From contig PBVO01000133.1 in assembly GCA_002729015.1 (NCBI GenBank), positions 12,258 through 18,803 on the forward strand: DNA of 6,546 bases, written 5' to 3'. The position numbers and the translations under genes were made by a program. The notes beneath the pieces were generated by a model, which had not been told where the DNA came from, did not search any database, and was given only the letters and a program-made list of their open reading frames with translations. Below, piece after piece: positions 1 to 3,867 of the stretch (its first letter is position 1; every line of letters starts with the position of its first letter). This DNA comes from Candidatus Poribacteria bacterium. GTDB lineage: Bacteria > Poribacteria > WGA-4E > UBA9662.

Positions 1-420
1 GGAGGACAAGGTGTAATTAAAATCGAAAAAAATATGCCAATTAATAAATCAATAGCTTGGGTGCAGCCAAAATCTGCACCATATAATCCTTCTACCTTAG
101 TCTATAAAAATCTTCTCTATGTACTATATGACTTTGGTTTCCTAGCCTGCTTTGATGCTAAAACGGGTCGTGAAATTTATGGAAAAGTTCGAGTAAGGAG
201 CCGTCAGCGGACTCCGTTTACGGCATCGCCATGGGCATACAACGATAAGATATTTTGTTTAAGCGAGGATGGAGATTGTTTTGTTTTCAAGGCTGGTGAA
301 AAAAACGAATTACTTCATGTCAACAAGTTAGATGAATTATGTATGGCTACACCAGCCATCGCATCAGGAAGTCTTTTAATTAGAACGGCATCTAAACTAT
401 ATAGAATTTGTGACCAGTAA
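1..420 (+). CDS. PQQ-like beta-propeller repeat protein, C-terminal fragment
   Basis: The frame is open from the first base of the window and ends at a TAA, giving about 139 C-terminal residues; the true start lies upstream, and the ATG at 34 is internal. Three propeller-blade signatures of the PQQ/BamB type are visible. One reads NPSTLVYKNLLYVLYDFGFLACFDAKTGREIY, interrupted here only for quoting; its key parts are the 'LLYV' strand and the blade-closing 'CFDAKTG'. The next contains 'SPWAYNDKIFCLSEDGDCFVFK', with the typical 'DGxxxVFK'. The last partial blade contains 'ATPAIASGSLLIRTASKLYRI'. Terminal blades of this form are familiar from exported PQQ-repeat proteins of planctomycetes and verrucomicrobia, where the propeller is a scaffold and often does not bind PQQ. 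No catalytic residues can be assigned from this fragment. Family membership is well supported; the substrate or role is unknown. A 248-bp gap separates it from the next gene. Confidence 0.85.
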   Translation, partial: GGQGVIKIEKNMPINKSIAWVQPKSAPYNPSTLVYKNLLYVLYDFGFLACFDAKTGREIYGKVRVRSRQRTPFTASPWAYNDKIFCLSEDGDCFVFKAGEKNELLHVNKLDELCMATPAIASGSLLIRTASKLYRICDQ

Positions 421-560
421 AGAGGCTTCATTTATACATAACAGGCTAAATTCCCTCCCAGGCTGAAAAACTAAACAATCTTTAAAATCTGTAGTAGACC
501 GACTAGGTGATTTCGGATTCTTTTTAACTTTTGTCTCTCAGATTATATAGGATTGATAAA

Positions 561-601
561 AGTTTATTTTTATCTGATCTAAATCAGACAAAAAATAAAC
601 T
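561..601. promoter_or_regulatory. 41-bp inverted repeat with TGAT-N4-ATCA core (candidate operator)
   Basis: The left arm 561-578 (AGTTTATTTTTATCTGAT) and the right arm 583-601 are reverse complements over almost their whole length, with one or two mismatches or bulges around 571-573/588-591 and a 4-base centre CTAA (579-582). The innermost part reads TCTGAT-CTAA-ATCAGA. TGAT-N4-ATCA matches the inner bases of the FNR-type consensus TTGAT-N4-ATCAA. The stem is AT-rich and is not followed by a T-run on either strand, so a terminator is unlikely. An operator for a Crp/Fnr-like dimer, or an RNA hairpin, are the alternatives; the regulator is not identified. Confidence 0.55.
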
Positions 602-628
602 GATAATCGAGATTGCTACATCGGTCAA

Positions 629-634
629 TATAAT
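629..634 (+). promoter_or_regulatory. putative -10 box (TATAAT) of the oxidoreductase gene
   Basis: This is a perfect TATAAT, 34 bases before the ATG at 669. No recognisable TTGACA-like -35 lies 16-18 bases upstream (around 605-612), so a sigma70-type promoter here would probably need an activator. A start of transcription near 641 would place the centre of the upstream palindrome at about -60.5. In AT-rich DNA a TATAAT can occur by chance. Confidence 0.4.
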
Positions 635-655
635 GAATACCAATTCAAGAAATTT

Positions 656-660
656 AGGAG
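656..660 (+). promoter_or_regulatory. ribosome binding site AGGAG
   Basis: AGGAG lies 8 bases before the ATG at 669. This is ideal Shine-Dalgarno spacing and supports that ATG as the oxidoreductase start. Confidence 0.75.
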
Positions 661-668
661 TCAAGTAA

Positions 669-1691
669 ATGGTAAAGCTAATTCAGGTCGGTGTCGGTGG
701 ATATGGTGGCAGTTGGCTATCCACCGTTATGAATAGTCAACGTGCACAACATGTTGCACTAGTGGATCTTAACTTAGAACATCTGAAGCAGGCACGGGAA
801 ATAACAGGTTTACCAGATACATCTTGTTTCACCAATCTAGAACAGGCACTGATGAATGGTATTGAAGCCGATGCTCTACTTTGTATTGTTCCACCCGCTT
901 ATCACGAATCAGTTATTAGGATTGGTGTTTCAGCAGGGATGCACATCCTGTCAGAGAAACCAATTGCACATACGATTCAATCGGCTCATCAAATTTTGCA
1001 AAGCGTCAACCAAACTGATCGTATTTTTATGATTTCACAAAAAGCACGTTTTCACCCTTGGGTGAGAAAGTTTAGGAAAATTGTGAACAGTGGGCAATTG
1101 GGTCAAATTAGCCATGTAACTCACTATTTTCGGGCTCCATATTATTCATGGGGAGAGTTTCGTCACCAGATGCAAGACCCACTATATATAGAGATGAGCA
1201 TTCATCATTTTGATTTGCTCCGTGCCCTTTTGGGTTGTGATCCAGTACAAGTTTGGTCAACCAGTTGGAATACACCTTATAGTACATTTTCTGGAGATAT
1301 TACCGGGCTAGCCCACTTTGTAATGGATAATGGATTGCCAATTACTTACCATGCTGATGCAATTGCCTCTGGAGATATGACCGACTGGTACGGTGAAATT
1401 CGAGCCGTTGGAGAAGACGGTACATTAACTATGATATATCCTGAACTTTACATTGCTAGGAAAGGGGCTAATCATACCGATCGACAAGCCCCCCAAGAAT
1501 TTATTATGAAAGTCTCAAACCCACAAGAAGGTCAGTTAGTGGCTTTCCATGAGTTTTTGGACGCAATTAAAGAAAATCGTACACCAGAAAGTTCAGGCCA
1601 AGATAATTTGAAGAGTTTGGCTATGGTGTTTGGTGCTATCGATGCCAGCCGTGATCAGGAATTCAAGCAGATCGATGATTATTTACTCTAA
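669..1691 (+). CDS. Gfo/Idh/MocA family NAD(P)-dependent oxidoreductase
   Basis: The 340-residue product is a typical full length for this family of cytoplasmic sugar, inositol and sugar-derivative dehydrogenases. The N-terminal Rossmann fold shows the dinucleotide motif VGVGGYGG (residues 7-14) and an acidic residue at the end of the second strand (VDLN, Asp33), which usually favours NAD over NADP. The family motif EKP is at 96-98, with Lys97 as the expected catalytic and cofactor-contacting lysine. The C-terminal substrate domain follows, with IEMSIHHFDLLRALLG (174-189) matching the usual D-x-x-x-H...D segment: His179 and Asp182 are present, but the usual Asp four residues before the His is Glu175. 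The ATG has a strong AGGAG. The gene is flanked by gaps of 248 and 340 bp, so it is likely transcribed alone. The downstream sugar-acid-type dehydratase suggests carbohydrate catabolism, but the substrate cannot be read from the sequence. Confidence 0.93.
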   Translation: MVKLIQVGVGGYGGSWLSTVMNSQRAQHVALVDLNLEHLKQAREITGLPDTSCFTNLEQALMNGIEADALLCIVPPAYHESVIRIGVSAGMHILSEKPIAHTIQSAHQILQSVNQTDRIFMISQKARFHPWVRKFRKIVNSGQLGQISHVTHYFRAPYYSWGEFRHQMQDPLYIEMSIHHFDLLRALLGCDPVQVWSTSWNTPYSTFSGDITGLAHFVMDNGLPITYHADAIASGDMTDWYGEIRAVGEDGTLTMIYPELYIARKGANHTDRQAPQEFIMKVSNPQEGQLVAFHEFLDAIKENRTPESSGQDNLKSLAMVFGAIDASRDQEFKQIDDYLL

Positions 1692-1702
1692 TATTGAATT
1701 CC
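1692..1702 (+). repeat. 11-bp direct repeat, copy 1 (TATTGAATTCC)
   Basis: TATTGAATTCC occurs here, directly after the oxidoreductase stop, and again at 1898-1908. Each copy is followed by ATTTGT (at 1709-1714 and 1909-1914), after a 6-base spacer in this copy and none in the second. This could be the remnant of a duplicated element or chance. Confidence 0.5.
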
Positions 1703-1737
1703 TGCCCAATTTGTTCATATGTCGCATCTAGACATCT

Positions 1738-1759
1738 AATCAAGTTAGACTTGATTTTT
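1738..1759 (+). terminator. weak candidate intrinsic terminator after the oxidoreductase gene
   Basis: AATCAAG (1738-1744) pairs with CTTGATT (1750-1756) around the loop TTAGA, giving a 7-bp stem whose 3' side runs into a short T-tract (1755-1759). It lies about 47 bases after the oxidoreductase stop, which suits a terminator. The stem has only two G-C pairs and the T-run is short, so the call is tentative. Confidence 0.35.
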
Positions 1760-1820
1760 AAGAAAACCAAATACGATGACAACTCCAAGGTAAACGATCA
1801 TAACTTATTTCCGAACGTCT

Positions 1821-1846
1821 ATTACCATTGAAATCAATTCGGTAAT
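1821..1846. repeat. bulged inverted repeat (ATTACC...GGTAAT)
   Basis: ATTACC (1821-1826) plus ATTGA (1827-1831) are complementary to TCAAT (1834-1838) plus GGTAAT (1841-1846), with AA at the centre and a two-base TC bulge at 1839-1840. That makes an 11-bp interrupted palindrome. As DNA it could be an operator; as RNA it would form a hairpin with about 10 bp and a 4-base loop. No T-run follows, which argues against a terminator. Confidence 0.5.
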
Positions 1847-1897
1847 ATTTAAGGGATCAGAACGTTGAGGTCGATTTTTGAAATGTTGTTCAAATAT

Positions 1898-1908
1898 TAT
1901 TGAATTCC
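1898..1908 (+). repeat. 11-bp direct repeat, copy 2 (TATTGAATTCC)
   Basis: This is an exact second copy of the sequence at 1692-1702, offset by 206 bp, and it abuts the ATTTGT-G-ACAAAT palindrome. The 3' portion also forms the right arm of TTCAA-N6-TTGAA (1889-1904). Confidence 0.5.
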
Positions 1909-1921
1909 ATTTGTGACAAAT
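1909..1921. promoter_or_regulatory. ATTTGT-G-ACAAAT palindrome (candidate operator)
   Basis: This is a perfect 13-bp odd palindrome with a single central G. The same half-site recurs at 1998-2007 as the overlapping palindrome ACAAATTTGT, and singly at 1709-1714. The two palindromes bracket the putative -10 box at 1980-1985, an arrangement compatible with a dimeric regulator. The regulator family is unknown. Confidence 0.4.
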
Positions 1922-1979
1922 AAATTTTGGCTGGAAGTTTTTCACTCGGTATTGGTGATTTGAATAATTAAAAGTTGAT

Positions 1980-1985
1980 TATAAT
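1980..1985 (+). promoter_or_regulatory. putative -10 box (TATAAT) of the dehydratase gene
   Basis: This is a perfect TATAAT, 46 bases before the GTG start. The best upstream match to a -35 is TTTGAA at 1959-1964, with a short 15-base spacer, so the -35 is weak. The predicted transcript start is about 1992, giving a leader of about 40 bases that contains the ACAAATTTGT palindrome. Confidence 0.35.
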
Positions 1986-1997
1986 ATTCATTACCTT

Positions 1998-2007
1998 ACA
2001 AATTTGT
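1998..2007. promoter_or_regulatory. ACAAATTTGT palindrome (candidate operator)
   Basis: This perfect 10-bp palindrome lies just downstream of the predicted transcript start of the dehydratase gene, where a bound repressor could block initiation. Its 3' half overlaps AATTTGTTCA (2001-2010), which is repeated exactly at 1708-1717. Its centre is about 87 bp from the centre of the palindrome at 1909-1921. Confidence 0.35.
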
Positions 2008-2018
2008 TCACGTATCAG

Positions 2019-2023
2019 CGAGG
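2019..2023 (+). promoter_or_regulatory. ribosome binding site CGAGG for a GTG start
   Basis: CGAGG lies 8 bases before the GTG at 2032. An in-frame TAA at 2026-2028 rules out any earlier start, and the next in-frame ATG would remove about 32 residues of conserved N-terminus. This site therefore fixes GTG as the initiation codon. Confidence 0.65.
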
Positions 2024-2031
2024 CTTAACTA

Positions 2032-3732
2032 GTGAATGATACCAACAAACAGGGGATTTACCAAGGTTTAACTAATTATGGCGACCCTGATTTCAGCCGT
2101 TATATTCGACGAGCTTTTGCTAAGTCTATGGGTTATGATGATAGTGAACTAGATCGACCAATTATTGGGATTGCTAATAGTAGCAGTGGATATAATAGCT
2201 GCCATCAAAACTTTGAAGACTTGATCTATTCTTTAAGACGAGGAATTCTGTCAGGTGGCGGTATTCCGATAGATTTTCCGACAATCTCCTTGGGTGAAAT
2301 TTTTACTTCCCCCACAACCATGATGTTCCGTAACCTAATGGCAATGGACACAGAAGAAATGATCCGTGCACAACCGATGGATGGAGTTGTGTTACTTGGT
2401 GGTTGTGACAAAACTGTTCCAGCTCAATTAATGGGCGCCATTAGTGCGGATATACCAACTATCAGCCTCGTCGCTGGCCCTATGTTAGCAGGCTCCTATC
2501 AAGGGGAACGGCTAGGCGCTTGTACTGACTGTCGCCAATACTGGGTAAAATATAGAGCTGGAGAAATTAATTCGTATCAAATCCAAGATGTCAACAATCA
2601 ACTATGCGCTACGACTGGTACCTGCATGGTTATGGGGACAGCCAGCACTATGGCGGCGTTAACAGAAGCCTTAGGGTTAATGTTCCCTGGAGGAACATCT
2701 ATTCCTGCCGTTATGGCTGAGCGGAAACGACAAGCCGAGGCAACTGGTCGGGCTATTCTCGATTTGGTGGCTGACGGTCTAACTCCTTCCAAAATTTTAC
2801 ACCGCCAATCTTTCCTGAATGCCATAACAGTTCTGATGGCGATTGGCGGATCGACTAATGCCGTAATCCATCTAACAGCCATAGCAAAAAGAGCTGGAAT
2901 TCAGTTACGTCTAGAGGAATTTGATTACATTTCTAAAATAACACCGGTACTAGTAGACGTTAAACCGAATGGTTCAAATTACATGGAAGATTTGTGGAGA
3001 GCCGGTGGTATTCCATCAGTTATGAAGGAGGTTGAAGATTTACTGCAAACTGACGTTATGACGGTTACGGGTTTGACAGTTAAACAGAATTTAGCCAAGA
3101 TTGAAGGAGCATCAGGCTGGCAGAACATTATCCGTTCACGACGGTCTCCTCTAATTAAAGATGGAGGACTCGTTCCGGTATTTGGCAATTTAGCACCAGA
3201 TGGCGCAATTATCAAAAAATCAGCAGCATCTCCGCATTTACTCCATCATCGAGGACCAGCTATCGTTTTTGAATCAGCTGAAGATTTATACCATCGACTA
3301 GACGATCACAAATTACCAGTTACACCGGATCACATTCTAGTTTTACGAAACGAAGGACCTGTTGGTGGGCCTGGTATGCCAGAGGTTGGCAATCTGGCAA
3401 TCCCAAAGAAATTGCTTCGGCAAGGGGTACGAGATATGGTACGTATTTCTGATGCACGAATGAGTGGTACCGCATTTGGTACAATTGTTCTGCACATAGC
3501 GCCAGAGTCAGCAATTGGAGGACCTTTGTCCCTAGTAGAAGATGGAGACCTAATCGAACTCGACGTTAATAATCGTAAACTACACCTACATATACCTGAA
3601 TCTGTATTATCTCAGCGACGAGAGAAATTAATCTTTCCTCCCCTTCATTTCAAGAGAGGGTATGGTAAGCTGTTTCAAGATCACGTTGAACAGGCAAATC
3701 TAGGTTGCGATTTTGATTTTTTGTCTGGTTGA
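2032..3732 (+). CDS. IlvD/Edd family dehydratase, probable sugar-acid (aldonate) dehydratase
   Basis: This 566-residue cytoplasmic enzyme has a GTG start. Family members remove water from dihydroxy-acids or aldonic acids to give 2-keto(-3-deoxy) acids, using an Fe-S cluster and Mg2+. Visible signatures are NSCHQNF (Cys57), GGCDKTVPAQLMGA (Cys125, Asp126, Lys127), TGTCMVMGTASTMAALTEALG (Cys198), AIGGSTNAVIHL (about 270-281), EGPVGGPGMPEVGN (441-454) and RISDARMSGTAFGT (471-484, Ser478). As I recall, Rhizobium L-arabinonate dehydratase uses Cys59/Cys127/Cys200 for a [2Fe-2S] cluster, Glu91, Asp128 and carbamylated Lys129 for Mg2+, and Ser480 as base. Every one has a counterpart here, shifted by exactly two (Glu89 included). 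'GACTDC' (162-167) is also a form I associate with sugar-acid rather than branched-chain members. The exact substrate (arabinonate, xylonate, galactonate or other) is not determined, and a role in valine/isoleucine synthesis is less likely but not excluded. Large gaps on both sides suggest an independent transcript. Confidence 0.92.
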   Translation: MNDTNKQGIYQGLTNYGDPDFSRYIRRAFAKSMGYDDSELDRPIIGIANSSSGYNSCHQNFEDLIYSLRRGILSGGGIPIDFPTISLGEIFTSPTTMMFRNLMAMDTEEMIRAQPMDGVVLLGGCDKTVPAQLMGAISADIPTISLVAGPMLAGSYQGERLGACTDCRQYWVKYRAGEINSYQIQDVNNQLCATTGTCMVMGTASTMAALTEALGLMFPGGTSIPAVMAERKRQAEATGRAILDLVADGLTPSKILHRQSFLNAITVLMAIGGSTNAVIHLTAIAKRAGIQLRLEEFDYISKITPVLVDVKPNGSNYMEDLWRAGGIPSVMKEVEDLLQTDVMTVTGLTVKQNLAKIEGASGWQNIIRSRRSPLIKDGGLVPVFGNLAPDGAIIKKSAASPHLLHHRGPAIVFESAEDLYHRLDDHKLPVTPDHILVLRNEGPVGGPGMPEVGNLAIPKKLLRQGVRDMVRISDARMSGTAFGTIVLHIAPESAIGGPLSLVEDGDLIELDVNNRKLHLHIPESVLSQRREKLIFPPLHFKRGYGKLFQDHVEQANLGCDFDFLSG

Positions 3733-3746
3733 TTTTGATTTTTTGT
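3703..3746 (+). repeat. imperfect tandem duplication spanning the dehydratase stop codon
   Basis: The 16-mer GATTTTGATTTTTTGT occurs at 3709-3724 and 3731-3746, a 22-bp offset. Allowing a 2-base gap, the match extends left over GGTTG (3703-3707 and 3727-3731). The second copy begins inside the TGA stop (3730-3732). The first copy encodes the C-terminal Asp-Phe-Asp-Phe-Leu, which resembles normal endings of the family, so the second copy looks like the added one. Confidence 0.6.
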
Positions 3747-3808
3747 ATTCTGATTTGAATGAAAAATAATGCTAACCTAACTGCGAAAATATGGTAATGA
3801 AGAAACTT

Positions 3809-3814
3809 TATAAT
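3809..3814 (+). promoter_or_regulatory. putative -10 box (TATAAT) of the CotH-family gene
   Basis: This is a perfect TATAAT in the 135-bp gap between the dehydratase and the CotH-family gene, 53 bases before the first ATG. No convincing -35 lies 16-18 bases upstream. The position fits a separate promoter for the CotH-family gene; chance occurrence cannot be excluded in this AT-rich gap. Confidence 0.35.
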
Positions 3815-3867
3815 TTTTGCATGTAGTTTTCCCGAACAATAAGCTATCAGTTGCTGTCTAAAGAGTA

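Larger units (their letters stand above)
421..668. other. intergenic region upstream of the oxidoreductase gene
   Basis: No coding frame of note is seen here. The first part (421-550) is unremarkable. A weak CCGA...TCGG stem at about 499-516 precedes a T-rich stretch and could be a poor terminator for the propeller gene, but the stem is only 4 bp. The second part holds the long inverted repeat at 561-601, the TATAAT at 629-634 and the ribosome binding site at 656-660, all annotated separately. Confidence 0.6.
1692..2031. other. 340-bp non-coding, palindrome-rich leader of the dehydratase gene
   Basis: No credible gene is seen on either strand. From left to right the stretch holds an 11-bp direct repeat copy (1692-1702), a small hairpin with T-run (1738-1759), an 11-bp bulged stem (1821-1846), interleaved TTTGAA/TTCAAA and TTCAA/TTGAA inverted repeats (1877-1904), a second copy of the 11-bp repeat (1898-1908), and an ATTTGT-G-ACAAAT palindrome (1909-1921). 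A TATAAT (1980-1985), an ACAAATTTGT palindrome (1998-2007) and a purine-rich ribosome binding site (2019-2023) follow. The density suggests regulation of the dehydratase, though AT-rich DNA yields short palindromes easily. Confidence 0.5.

Noticed and set aside
34..420. ATG at 34 as the true start of a 128-residue protein
   Set aside because: The frame is open to the window edge, the blade repeats imply a longer propeller, and no ribosome binding site precedes the ATG at suitable spacing, so it is an internal methionine.
496..525. CCGA-N10-TCGG followed by ATTCTTTTT as a terminator
   Set aside because: A 4-bp stem with a 10-base loop is too weak to call, although the T-rich tail is suggestive.
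561..601. The 41-bp inverted repeat as a rho-independent terminator of the propeller gene
   Set aside because: The stem is almost all A-T and no T-run follows it on either strand; it is also about 140 bp past the stop.
2226..3514. Several minus-strand open frames inside the dehydratase gene (for example 2598-2882 and 2979-3215)
   Set aside because: They lie wholly opposite a well-conserved IlvD/Edd coding sequence and their translations resemble no family; they are antisense shadows.
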